Assembly: GCF_947507565.1 (NCBI RefSeq)
Contig: NC_089181.1
Span: 2,923,614 to 2,987,613 of the forward strand
Direction: 5' to 3'
DNA: 64,000 nucleotides
From: Oscarella lobularis
Lineage: Eukaryota > Porifera > Homoscleromorpha > Homosclerophorida > Oscarellidae
The translations under genes and the position numbers were made by a program. Below are positions 11,339 to 20,583 of this stretch, piece after piece. The notes below the pieces were generated by a model. The model saw only the letters and a list, made by a program, of their open reading frames with translations. It was not told the origin of the DNA and made no database searches. Numbering within the stretch: the stretch's first letter is position 1; every line of letters begins with the position of its first letter.

Positions 11339-13304
11339 TCAGTATGACGAAGAGCACTGATAGACACCAAAATGACGGATAACAGGAGTCGCGACCGACG
11401 ACGTGATTGACAGCATGACTTTGCTGTAAGAAGCTGCCGCCGGAAGAAGAACAATCTTCTTGTTGCCAATACTAGAGCCGTTGATTGCCATCACCGGAGC
11501 GGCATTAGCAGCAGGCTGGAGTTGAACCGAATAGGCTCTAACAGTTTGGCCCTGAAGACACAAAAGTTATAAGCTTCGTATTCTTTAGCAGTAGCGTACG
11601 TGAGTTTGATCTTCTTCCAATACAACGCGATCAATAGTGGCAGGAGGATTCAACTCTATAGCATACGTCGTTCCTGATCCTAGTTAATTAAACCAGACGC
11701 TATCGCGGAGAAGCAAAAGAAGATGACGAAAATGAATTGTACCATTTGTAGACTTGACAGGCTTTCCGTAGCACTGCCTGATAAAATCGCCCAACTCTGG
11801 TAGAAAAGAAGTCACGCGAGAAGAATCTCTATAGAGCCAGTCTCCTCCTCACCCTGGTATCGTTTCATATGATCATCGGGAATGAGACCGTCTTTGTCAG
11901 GAGTGAAGTCCAACAGAAGGTTCCCATTATGACCCACGGTACTGTGATAGACCTAACAGAGAAGAAAATTGACGACGATAGGCGCAATTCCAGAACCCAA
12001 AACGTACGCCAATCAGTTCGTCCAATGAGCGTATTCCTTCGGTGCTCGAATAGAACCAATGGTCATTGTCCTGCAAAGTGGTATCACCTGGTAAAGCGTT
12101 TCAAACATAGACACACACAACTTTGCGCATGCCGACGAGCTCACATTCCGCTGGACACCAAACAGTGCTACTTGGATCACCGCCACCTGACGTGCCCGTC
12201 GACCAGTTGGGATCGGGAGCTCGGCCGGCTTCTGTTCCAATCCATCGAATGCAATTCGGCGACAAGCCATACCTTGAGAAACACAACTCGTACAATTATA
12301 GCCAGAAGAAAAAAATATGATTTAATTAACCAACCCATTAAAAGCAGTCGCGTGAGGCTGCATTTTTGATATCATAGCGGACAAGTTTGCTTTGAGATCG
12401 GCCTGATATCCGCCGTCAAACCAAACCTCGGCTAGAAAAGAGGTAATCAAAGGTAAACAATTCCTCTCAAACGTCTCACCCAGCTGTCCGTACTGCGTCC
12501 ACAGTTCCGTCAGCTGAGCGAGAACCACTTCATAGTACTGCTCCATGGTAACGTTCACCATTCCCGGCATTAGCTTGTTTAGCACCTTTTTCCCCGCACC
12601 GACGTTGAGAAAGTAATTGTGAACGACGCTGTAATAGAATCCGGGCATGACGCCGGCCTTTCGACAGGAATCCACAAAGGCGCGAACGACGTCAGACGAC
12701 GGCGACGGCGACTGGCGAACGGAATAATTGTACGGAATGTTGACACCAGGTATGGTCACATTCGACGGCCAAAGCGTAAAGCCACAATTGTGCTTCACAA
12801 CAAGAACAGCATAGCGAGCTCCAAACGCTTTAAATGCTTCAGCCCACTGATCGGTATTGATCTTCGTTGGATCGAAGAGAGACGGACTGGGCACGCCAGA
12901 TCCCGGAAAGGCACAGCTATCCATAAAATATTTAAATTTGATCATACGTAGGAGTATTGCTATTGATTATTGATTATTTATTTTAGCTCCCCCCCTCTTT
13001 CCCCTCACCCATCCCCTGGGAGATATGTGGCCATATTGAAGACGACAAGGGCACCCAGTTCCATTTGGCTCCATGCGAGCTACAAAACAAGACCGAACTT
13101 TTCTCACCCGTCGCCTGATAGGTAAGTGGCCATGTTGAAGTGAATAATCGCACCGAGTTCCCATTCGCTCCACGTTAGCTGCAATTTGCGACGTTTCGCG
13201 GTGCGATCGAGTGCGCAAATGTTTACCTGATCGGGCGTCGGCGACGGGAGAGTTGCAGCGAGCGACGAGGACGCCAAAAGAGCGCAAATAAACAACCCAG
13301 ACAT
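11339..13304 (-). CDS. GH29 alpha-L-fucosidase, secreted
   Basis: A secreted or lysosomal glycosidase that removes alpha-L-fucose. It resembles plant-FUC1-type GH29 enzymes more than the animal FUCA1 type. The start at 13304 gives a signal peptide (MSGLFICALLASSSLAATL). The core follows: FDPTKINTDQWAEAFKAFGA, LVVKHNCGFTLWPS, SSDVVRAFVDSCRKAG, and VWFDGGYQ with the probable nucleophile Asp. Then come WIGTEAGRAPDPNW, DNDHWFYSSTEGIRSLDELI and HNGNLLLDFTPDKDGLIPDD. A C-terminal beta domain ends YQCSSSY. Exon 2 occurs in two tandem versions, listed separately. The start codon is 44 bp from that of GFER on the other strand. Confidence 0.9.
13009..13079 (-). other. Fucosidase alternative exon 2B (His replaced by Val)
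   Basis: A second 71-nt exon, 51 of 71 bases identical to 2A, with its own acceptor (TTTGTAG) and donor (GTGAGG) in the same phases. It encodes WSQMELGALVVFNMATYLPG, so the family His is Val. Only 28 nt separate it from 2A, too little for a normal intron, and using both exons (142 nt) would break the frame. The reading frame stays intact, which argues for selection rather than decay. Confidence 0.75.
13108..13178 (-). other. Fucosidase alternative exon 2A (canonical, His)
   Basis: A 71-nt exon between acceptor TTGCAG and donor GTGAGA. It enters in phase 0 and leaves in phase 2. It encodes WSEWELGAIIHFNMATYL, the first barrel strand of GH29. The His after II corresponds in position to the conserved His that contacts fucose in this family. 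It joins to the next exon as GDGCAFPG. Confidence 0.8.
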
Positions 13305-13348
13305 GCTAGTGTTCCGGGAGCCTAGTGACAACACACCCCGGACGTGTA
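13305..13348. promoter_or_regulatory. Head-to-head start region, fucosidase / GFER
   Basis: Only 44 bp lie between the two start codons, so each gene's 5' leader must overlap the other gene or be almost absent. No core promoter motif is evident. Confidence 0.5.
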
Positions 13349-13855
13349 ATGACGGAGCCATCCAAAAGGCCGTGCAGAGTTTGCGTCGACTTTACGAAAT
13401 GGCGTCTTACTCAGACGACTAAAGGAGTAGGAGACGCTTCGAAAACGAAAACGGCAATAGAGACACCGACGCAAGAAGAAGCTCGAGTAGAAAACGCCGA
13501 GACGACGGAATCATCCGAGTGTCCGTTAGACCTGTCGTCGTTGGGTCGTTGCACGTGGTCGTTTCTCCACACGATGGCCGCATACTTGCCGGAGGAGCCG
13601 ACGCCGACGCAGCAGTCGGACATGAGACAGTTCATGAGCCTCTTCGGAAAATATTTTCCGTGCGATGATTGCTCGTCGCATCTTCGAGAGCAAATGACGG
13701 CGCGACCGATAGCGACTTCCAGTCGAATTGCCTTTTCGCGATGGCTCTGCGAAATTCACAATGACGTGAATCGTCATTTGGGAAAGGAGGCATTCGATTG
13801 TTCCAAAGTCGACGAGCGGTGGAGAGACGGATGGTCGGATGGCTCGTGTGACTGA
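13349..13855 (+). CDS. GFER: FAD-linked sulfhydryl oxidase ALR (ERV1 family)
   Basis: ALR/Erv1 is an FAD-dependent thiol oxidase of the mitochondrial intermembrane space. It reoxidises MIA40 and passes electrons to cytochrome c. The intronless frame of 168 residues starts MTEPSKRPCRVCVDFTKW. It keeps the ERV/ALR fold: LGRCTWSFLHTMAAYLPEEP, the catalytic CxxC in YFPCDDCSSHL, and the FAD-binding LCEIHNDVNRHLGK, with Cys pairs at both ends. The N-terminal CRVC matches the distal shuttle cysteines of long ALR. Length fits the family. Confidence 0.95.
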   Translation: MTEPSKRPCRVCVDFTKWRLTQTTKGVGDASKTKTAIETPTQEEARVENAETTESSECPLDLSSLGRCTWSFLHTMAAYLPEEPTPTQQSDMRQFMSLFGKYFPCDDCSSHLREQMTARPIATSSRIAFSRWLCEIHNDVNRHLGKEAFDCSKVDERWRDGWSDGSCD

Positions 13856-13882
13856 ACAAGAAAGCACCTTAGCATAATTTTT

Positions 13883-13900
13883 ATCAATCAATCAATCAAT
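13883..13900. repeat. (ATCA)n microsatellite
   Basis: About four copies of ATCA lie in the short spacer downstream of GFER. A similar run sits near 60515-60535. Confidence 0.7.
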
Positions 13901-13978
13901 TATCTTGTGTGGTAGTCCGTCATATCTTTTTTGAAGCTCTTGCCGACCACCATCTAAATGCCCGCATCTAATTAGAAC

Positions 13979-14639
13979 ATGCCAATGCACAAGCGGCGTA
14001 TCGCTTTGTTTAGTGCTCTCCCTGTAGTGGTCATCCTCCTCTATTGGGCTCTTACATCGCACAGCTGGGCGCACTATACGACCGACAAAGGTCTTCCATG
14101 CCAACAACCTCGCGCTGATCTGCTAGAACTAACAAATCTCGTTCACCTCGTCGATGACGTCTTCACCGACCTCGACGTTGCCCACTATCTCATCTACGGC
14201 TCGCTTATCGGCGCGCTTCGATACGCCGGTCCCTTGCCGTGGGATTATGACGCCGACGTGGGCGTTGACGGCGACGCTCTTTGTCGCCACACTGAAGAAG
14301 AGATTGTCGACGCTTTTCGACAACGCGGCACCCGCTACGAGGAATCGATCAGCACGCGCGGCCGATCGACGGTCTACTACAAAAAGGAACGGGTTGATGT
14401 GATGCCTTTTTACGACTATTGGCGTGACGGCTGGATGCGACGGCGGGGAGTAGAGAGTTGGGTGATTTTCATCAACTATCGCAGGTTTCACACGTTTCCG
14501 TCTCGCTTGGTTCGACAGCCCTTGGCCGTCGCTCCGTTTAGCGGACGAAATATTGAGTGTTCCGCGCGGCGGGTCCAAAGTGTTGAAGTACTGGTATCCA
14601 GATGACTGGTACAAGGAGGTGAAGCCGCTGGGTTGCTGA
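13979..14639 (+). CDS. LicD/fukutin-like nucleotidyltransferase-fold protein, apparent frameshift
   Basis: A type II membrane protein with N-terminal anchor (RRIALFSALPVVVILLYWAL) and a LicD/FKTN domain. The hallmark YLIYGSLIGALRYAG is followed by PWDYDADVGV, which supplies the acidic metal-binding residues, and RVDVMPFYDYW. Relatives transfer phospho-sugars or phosphocholine to glycans in the Golgi. Reading in frame from 13979 the domain fits up to PFSGRNI near 14555. Beyond that the family-like C-terminus (SVPRGGSKVLKYWYPDDWY, stop at 14637-14639) lies in another frame. One extra G at about 14558 would explain it. It may be an assembly error, an allele or early decay. Confidence 0.7.
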
Positions 14640-14750
14640 CGATCTTCTTTTTGTGTCGTTCGATTTCTTGTCCTGACGTTTGTAACGCTACCTTTATCTA
14701 ATTTTATCTAAAAAATTTACTTTTATCTTAATATTGGGAAAAAAAATTGG

Positions 14751-15980
14751 TCACGTAGCGCAGCAGTTTCCTTTGGTCCGGTTTTCTTCGTTCGACTTCT
14801 TTAGAATAGTGTCTAAGCTGACTGAAGCTCTTCGACTCGTCAATTTTGCTTTGATTCCTCTAATGAGAGACGCACGTATAATAGTATGTTGCTATATAGG
14901 CAGGGTCGGTTCGCGTCTACTTTGATAGTGCCATGAAAGCTTCGTTTGTTCTCTCTCCACTTTTGGCACTGGTTTCTATAAACGAAATGCCGAATTTCTA
15001 AATCAAAAAAAGACTTCTTGCTTGCAAGGGTACAATACACGTATTGAAGCTTACTGCTGCAAGATCTTTTCCCTCTTCGTACTTGACCTCTCTTTCTTTT
15101 AGCGAGGCATCACACTAAAAATCACGACCTATTTTCTAAAATAAAGTCGCTCGTTCGCACAGACCTTGTTTCCTAATAGAAGGAGAAGCACGTTAGAATC
15201 CGCTTGCTCATTTATAGACGTTAGCCAATCCTAACACGCGTGCACGATACACGCAAATTATTAAATGTATATGAGACCTCATTACCCTGACGTTCATAAA
15301 CGTCGCCATTCTCGTGACGTCGTACACCAATAGAAGACCTGCATTAGTGAGACAGACCATAGAGAGTGCAGTCTCACTAAAAAAAGCGATTGCTGACCGA
15401 GAGCTCCGCGGAAATACGACGGTGTCATACTACGAAAACGCTCGTGTCCAGCAGTATCCCAAATCTATGAAAAGATGTCAAGCGAAGCAATTATCGCGCG
15501 GGGAGGGAAAGTGATAATAATAGCCCTTAGAGAATAAACACGTTGGCTCCATTATGGAGCGTTTAGCGGAATACAACTCTGACATGTACACTTTCACTTC
15601 CTTCTCGTCGACACCCAAGGGTTCTGCCCCCTCTCCCACACCCTACACCACCGCACTTGTAATTTCATTGTCGATCCTTCGACGTTGACGGTTTTGCTCT
15701 AGAGACGTGCGTTTTCCTCTAATCTAATTATTCGAAAAACGAGAGTCGCTCGCTGACCTTGAAGTCGACGCCCACGGTGGCGATGTACGGAACAGGCATG
15801 AAGACGTTGTGAACGAATCGAACGACGAGCGACGTCTTGCCGACGCTGCTGTCGCCGGCGAGAACGATCTACGCGACGACAGAAACGCACGAGGGCTAAT
15901 TCTAAAGCCATTTGGGCTGTCTTCGCGGGCGTTCTCGCCTTTGCAGTCAAATCGGCTGCCTCGCTGTGGCGTTGACTCAT
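14751..15980 (-). CDS. RAB37/RAB26-like small GTPase
   Basis: A Rab GTPase in about eight short exons. Exon 1 (15939-15980) encodes MSQRHSEAADLTAK and ends at a GC donor. The next (15758-15868) has the P-loop, IVLAGDSSVGKTSLVVRF, and switch I, IATVGVDFK. Then come TVNVEGSTMKLQ, IWDTAGHERFRSMTPSYF, LLLVYDVTRMATF, DWLTSINEQADSNVLLLL + GNK, CDASLKEREVKYEEGKDL, and FGISFIETSAKSG. The last exon ends NRTKGNCCAT, a double-cysteine geranylgeranylation end. RAB26/37 proteins control secretory and lysosome-related granules. The oddity is switch II: His replaces the catalytic Gln of DTAGQE. Start and GC-AG first intron were chosen because they give the RAB37-like lead-in DLT-K before the P-loop. Confidence 0.85.
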
Positions 15981-16513
15981 CCTAACGTAGCGTTCGGCTG
16001 CTTTTTTACGGGTACCACTGACGATGGGCCCAAACGAAGATGGAACGAAGATGGAACGATTTCGACGTAACGTACGGGACTCTGCCGCCCTCCCCAAAAA
16101 ACTCCTCAAAGCCCCTCAAAGCAGTTCCAAGGCGCGAGCCCACTAATTAAAAACCCAAGTGACTCAGAATTATACCTGGATTAGTATTTGAGTTCCTTTT
16201 TGACCTTTTTGACCATGTATGCCTGTTTCACTCTGAAATGAGTAGGTTCAAACAATGTGATACAGGGAATAAAAGTACCTATTTACTGTTTGTCCTGTAC
16301 GCTTTGCTAGATGTTGCTCTCGGAAACGAGACAGAGAGGATTCAGACTGATCTAAAATTCTAGACTGAAGTGAATACTACAGAGTTACTCTAAGTTCAAT
16401 TGAAGTCATAATTTAATTCCTAATAAAAACACTGTGACATACAGTACCGGTATGTGATCGTATATGGCGCCAGAAAGTGTGACGTCATATATTAGCTCGT
16501 CTTGTATTTTTCC
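15981..16513. other. Intergenic, RAB37-like to SAYSD1
   Basis: No coding exon is supported. It holds the RAB promoter side and SAYSD1 3' side. A short tandem duplication (GATGGAACGAA) lies near 16030-16055. A 17-nt string beginning ACTGACGATGGGCCC occurs near 16018 and again at about 16519 inside the SAYSD1 3' coding end. Confidence 0.5.
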
Positions 16514-16912
16514 CTATCTAACTGACGATGGGCCCAATCGAATTTCTCTTTCAAACTGCTCGGCCGTCAACGTGCCATCAATTGCTTCGCAGTTTTTATT
16601 GAAAACCGAGTAGGCGCTCATTTCTCCGGACTTTCTCGACCGATTTCCCAGGTTGACGCAGAGAAGTAGAAATCCCGACGCGACCAAATAGACAGCACCG
16701 AATTCGATGGAGACAAAGAAACCCCATAGACAAAACCAAACGACGAATTTCCACAAGGAAACGCTCGCCACGTTGTCAACCACGAAGGCACGCCAATTTG
16801 GCGATTTTTCTCTTAAGAAATCTTTTTGCCGTTCGTCTTCGGCACCAGCGGCCACGTTAGCCGCTTTATTATTCTGAGTTTTCGCCCTGTAAGCGATCAA
16901 CTTCTCTTCCAT
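16514..16912 (-). CDS. SAYSD1: SAYSvFN-domain protein
   Basis: A single-exon 132-residue protein, MEEKLIAYRAKTQNNKAA onward. A hydrophobic double span follows (FVVWFCLWGFFVSIEFGAVY and LVASGFLLLCVNLG). It ends with the diagnostic SAYSVFNKNCEAIDGTLTAE motif and QFEREIRLG. The animal SAYSD1 family is an ER membrane protein reported to recognise UFMylated ribosomes at stalled translocons. Domain order and C-terminal motif match closely. Confidence 0.93.
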   Translation of the reverse strand: MEEKLIAYRAKTQNNKAANVAAGAEDERQKDFLREKSPNWRAFVVDNVASVSLWKFVVWFCLWGFFVSIEFGAVYLVASGFLLLCVNLGNRSRKSGEMSAYSVFNKNCEAIDGTLTAEQFEREIRLGPSSVR

Positions 16913-16967
16913 CTTCTAGCGTGCGTTAGCAATGCGAGTATTTGTGTACGGCGGAAATTTTTGAAGC

Positions 16968-17027
16968 CTCTGAATAGTGGACACTCCGTGAACAACCTTT
17001 GTACAGGGAAAAGTCCACTATTCAGAG
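16968..17027. repeat. Perfect 15-bp inverted repeat, possible pogo/mariner-type MITE remnant
   Basis: CTCTGAATAGTGGAC at 16968-16982 is mirrored at 17013-17027 with a 30-nt loop. The right flank continues as ATTCCACTGTA, which recalls CAGTGGAA-type TIR ends of pogo/Tigger elements. The left end is less well conserved. It sits between the SAYSD1 start and the COG2 stop. Confidence 0.4.
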
Positions 17028-17085
17028 ATTCCACTGTAATTCTGCGACTCTTAAAATTATATTTAATTGAATTTTTACACTATAC

Positions 17086-20067
17086 TCACTGCAAAGAAGA
17101 AGAAGACGATGATGATGATGATGAGAGAGCCGTATTTCTTGCTGCCTCTACTAAAAGTAGCAGTTCAGTCAGTGGCGGCAAGTTGTCCAAAGACACTCCA
17201 AGTGCAACGACCTAATCAAGAAGAAAATCCGTTAGACAACAAAAATATACATAACGTCTTCTTGCTTGATTTTTGAATTCCTGCACGTCAAGATAGATTT
17301 GGAGTCGTATTTTGTTGTCGTCGGTCATTCCCGTGCTCGACGTCGTCGTCGCCGCCGCCGCACCACTTCTTCGTCCCCTTTTCAGACGAAGAAGACTCTC
17401 CTCTGTCTTTTTGACAGACGACAACAGATCACTGGCCATCGTTGCGTACCTGCAAGAGAACAGCGGCGTAGTCTACAGTTGTGACGAGGAGACAGCACAC
17501 CACGCACCGCTCCGTCACAACGTAAACGGTTTTCTGAGTCCATTCTTTTTTACATGACTCAGGAAATTTTCCAAACATGGATAAAGGTCGAAACGTATCG
17601 CCGACAAATGCAGACGCCTTCGCCGGAGTCTAGAGAAACGTGCTACATTCTCTTCCACAAGACTGAATCACCTACAGTACCTCTCTGTTCGTGTGACGAT
17701 AGAGACGAGGAATCGTCTGCGTCGGTTCCAAATATTGCATGCATTTGTTTCCAAGTTGATCTATAATTGTTTCGCTGATCACTGGCACTCTAGCACTCAG
17801 AGCTTCGTACGTCGCAACAACACAGCCTAGATCAAGTTCAAACTTCGAATTTACGCGCAATCGATTAAAATCGTACCGCCGTTAATAAACTCTTGCGCTC
17901 TATCACCAAGAAAGGCTAGTTTCGGTCCAGCTACGGCTACGAAAAATGACGGCAGCTAAGGAAAAGAAGAGACATGAAACGAGGTTTTAAACCGTTTGCA
18001 GGAGATACCTCTGCTTCGAGCAGACCTATGTCAATTACAAGAAGAACAAGGGAGTCAATGGCAATCTCGCCGGATATCAAGTCGTGCAACCAGGTAGTGA
18101 GTCTTGAAAGTAACTAAAAAGAAGCAGCAATCATTGGCATAGAGATCCTCCGGCGGCGCAGCAATTTTTCACCTGCAAAGTGAGCTTCCAAAAGCGATGG
18201 GCCAACGACTGAAGAAAAATCTCGGTCGACCAGCAAGACTGGAGACATTGCCACAATCTAGACGTGACAGCTAAATGAAATTCAGAACCTTGGCGACAAA
18301 GCAGAGATCTCGCTCTATGAATAGTATTTTAAAAGCCGGGCTGACTACTGTACCTGGATTTGACTTAGAAAACGGATCGTCTAAAGATTCTTCGAAATAC
18401 CCCCCAATTTCCTGAAATCTAAAAAGAAGCGGTCGATCGTTTAGGAAACGCGGCGTGCGTGCACCTCTTTTACCGTATCTGATAATAGACAGATAAACTC
18501 CACTTGTTAATAAATTTCTTATAGCTGTCGTGTTCTCGCAGCCTTTCCATACTCTCCCTCGACCTACACTGACTCTCAAAGGAGGCCAAAAACGCCATCG
18601 ATACCAAATAATTCTAAAAAAAAGAAGAAAAAAAAACGAGAGAACTATAGACGGCGCGACACTCTATCCCCTTGCATTGAAGTACCCTGTGAAAAGAGTC
18701 TGGATCGCCAGGAGCAAATATAGTCGATAACTCCTTCTCTATCGACGCAACCAACTCGGGCCAGACAGCGTTGACAAGAAAGTCATAACCGTGAACGAAA
18801 TCGTCACCGGAAAAGTGCCCGCTCCCGCCGCCGCCGCGAGGCAGTCCCAGGTGTCCGCCGCCGGACGGACAGGTGAGATCCAAAAGCGAAGCGCAGCGCG
18901 ATGAAACGAACTCCAAAGCACGTTCGTAGACTCCTTCGAGTCCTCGCGGATGACTTGAAAGAGCAGTCATACGAATTGCCTAAGGCGACTCCTTTTTTTC
19001 CCCCCCTTCTCCCCCCGTCTTCTCTACGCGCATTCCTTACTTTTTCCATGAACGGCTTTACGACGCCCGTTCGGAATAGACGCTCGACGACGTCTCGTTT
19101 GTTGATCGTCGCGTACGTTCGAAGGCACTGCTTCAGTTCGTGCAAGTCGCTGGAGGCGAGATTCGAGTTGAACATGCGCTCCAACGTGTCGAATAGACCG
19201 CGTTCAATTCTAGCAATTCTCTACATAAATACAGATGAATTAATGAATGAATTGGTTGTATTTACTGACCGGTTGGATAGTTTCAATAAATTTGTGACGG
19301 GAACACTGGGCCACGCTAAACATCAAACAATTGAACTCGGTCGCAATTCTCTCAATCAAATGATCCGAGCTAATAAAACAACGTCCTCATATATTTTAGA
19401 GTACTAATCGCATATAGGGACCTTGTTTCTGCACCGAGATCTTGCTGCGCCTTTATGAGCCGTTCGATTTTAGTAACAGATTCGCTAACACTGACAATTT
19501 GCTCCAATAGTCTCTACAAACTCACATTTGTCATTATATTCTTCATGTGCACACATGCAATATACCCTCTTGCAGCCAATGGCTTTTCTTTGAGACATTT
19601 TAGCTTGAATTGCTTCAACGGCTTCATCCAGAGCGACCTGCACCTTCTATAATTGACAAGAAATTAGCAACGAAAAATTTTAATTAATTAATTAATTAAA
19701 AGAAAAACGTACAACAAATTCGCTCTTAAGATTTTGCAGTGGACCGCGAACGTTCTCGACGGCCTTATCCGTTCCAACCTCAATTTGATTTTAATTAATT
19801 AATTAACGAAAATAAAACGATTTCATTTTCTACCAGATTTCCCGACAGGCTCACGAAATCGGCGTAGTCCTGATTAATGAGCTCGATAAGCGCGCTCTTG
19901 ATCGTATTGAAATAGAGTCCCAAGTCCATGCGCATCGTTTCGAGCGTCGCTCGTCCGCGACACCGCGACATGAACTGATCGACGGTAAATCCGTCCTCGA
20001 CGAGCTCGTCCTTCATAAAGCAGAGCGGTCTCGGAGGCTCGGGAAGACTCTCGTCGCCGATTTCCAT
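17086..20067 (-). CDS. COG2: Conserved oligomeric Golgi complex subunit 2
   Basis: COG2 is a lobe-A subunit of the COG tether for retrograde vesicles in the Golgi. The start at 20067 gives MEIGDESLPEPPRPLCFMKD, then DGFTVDQFMSRCRGRATLE and YFNTIKSALIELINQDYADF, which match the family N-terminus. Downstream exons include SSDLHELKQCLRTYATINKR, a long middle exon with a Gly-rich insert, VPVISETIIDQLGNKCMQYL and the C-terminal TDDNKIRLQIYLDVQEFKNQ. The last exon gives VVALGVSLDNLPPLTELLLL then a poly-Ser run and a stop at 17086-17088. Many small introns separate these blocks. Confidence 0.9.
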
Positions 20068-20100
20068 CTTCGTCTAGCGTGCGCGAATCCGGTGACCCTG
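20068..20100. promoter_or_regulatory. Head-to-head start region, COG2 / GATC
   Basis: Only 33 bp lie between the COG2 and GATC start codons. It is the tightest divergent pair in the window. No recognisable motif. Confidence 0.5.
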
Positions 20101-20574
20101 ATGATGATGATGATGATTCGTTTTCTGTCGCGGCGTTTCTTCGGTTCGGCTCGAAAAGCGTTTCCGTCGGCGCCGACGTGGTCGATTCGAGACTTGACGG
20201 CCGAATCGGATCGTTCGCATCCTCCCGTAACGGCGCAAACGATCGATCGCTTGGATCGCTTGACGCTGTTGCGCGATACGAGCGAATCGCTCGTCGAAAG
20301 CGAAATGAACGAACGAATCAAGAACTTGGAAAAAAAGCTGCGACTGATCGCGTCGCTGAAGTCGGCCGATAGGGACGACATCGAACCGTTGTACTCGTTC
20401 GCCGAAATCGATCGCGATGACGTCAGAAACGAGATTAGTTTCGATTGTCATGACGACGACGGGCCACCGGCGGTGATTAGTGACGTCGATCTTCTGAGGA
20501 ATTCGAAGAATGTGCTGAACAGTCATTTTGCCGCTCCTCGTTCCGAATGGCACAAGGCGCAGAAAAACGAATGA
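20101..20574 (+). CDS. GATC: Glutamyl-tRNA(Gln) amidotransferase subunit C, mitochondrial
   Basis: The small subunit of the mitochondrial GatCAB transamidase, which converts Glu-tRNA(Gln) to Gln-tRNA(Gln). It is intronless. The ATG at 20101 starts a run of five Met, then RFLSRRFFGSARKAFPSA, a basic presequence. The family block follows: VTAQTIDRLDRLTLL, EKKLRLIASLKSADRDDIEP, and the end LLRNSKNVLNSHFAAPRSEW. The (ATG)n run makes the exact start uncertain. Its stop is 10 bp from that of the convergent GT47 gene. Confidence 0.88.
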   Translation: MMMMMIRFLSRRFFGSARKAFPSAPTWSIRDLTAESDRSHPPVTAQTIDRLDRLTLLRDTSESLVESEMNERIKNLEKKLRLIASLKSADRDDIEPLYSFAEIDRDDVRNEISFDCHDDDGPPAVISDVDLLRNSKNVLNSHFAAPRSEWHKAQKNE

Positions 20575-20583
20575 TATGGACAT

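Noticed and set aside
14805-15540. A non-coding gap after the LicD-like gene
   Set aside because: On the minus strand it contains small exons of the RAB37-like GTPase, so it is genic.
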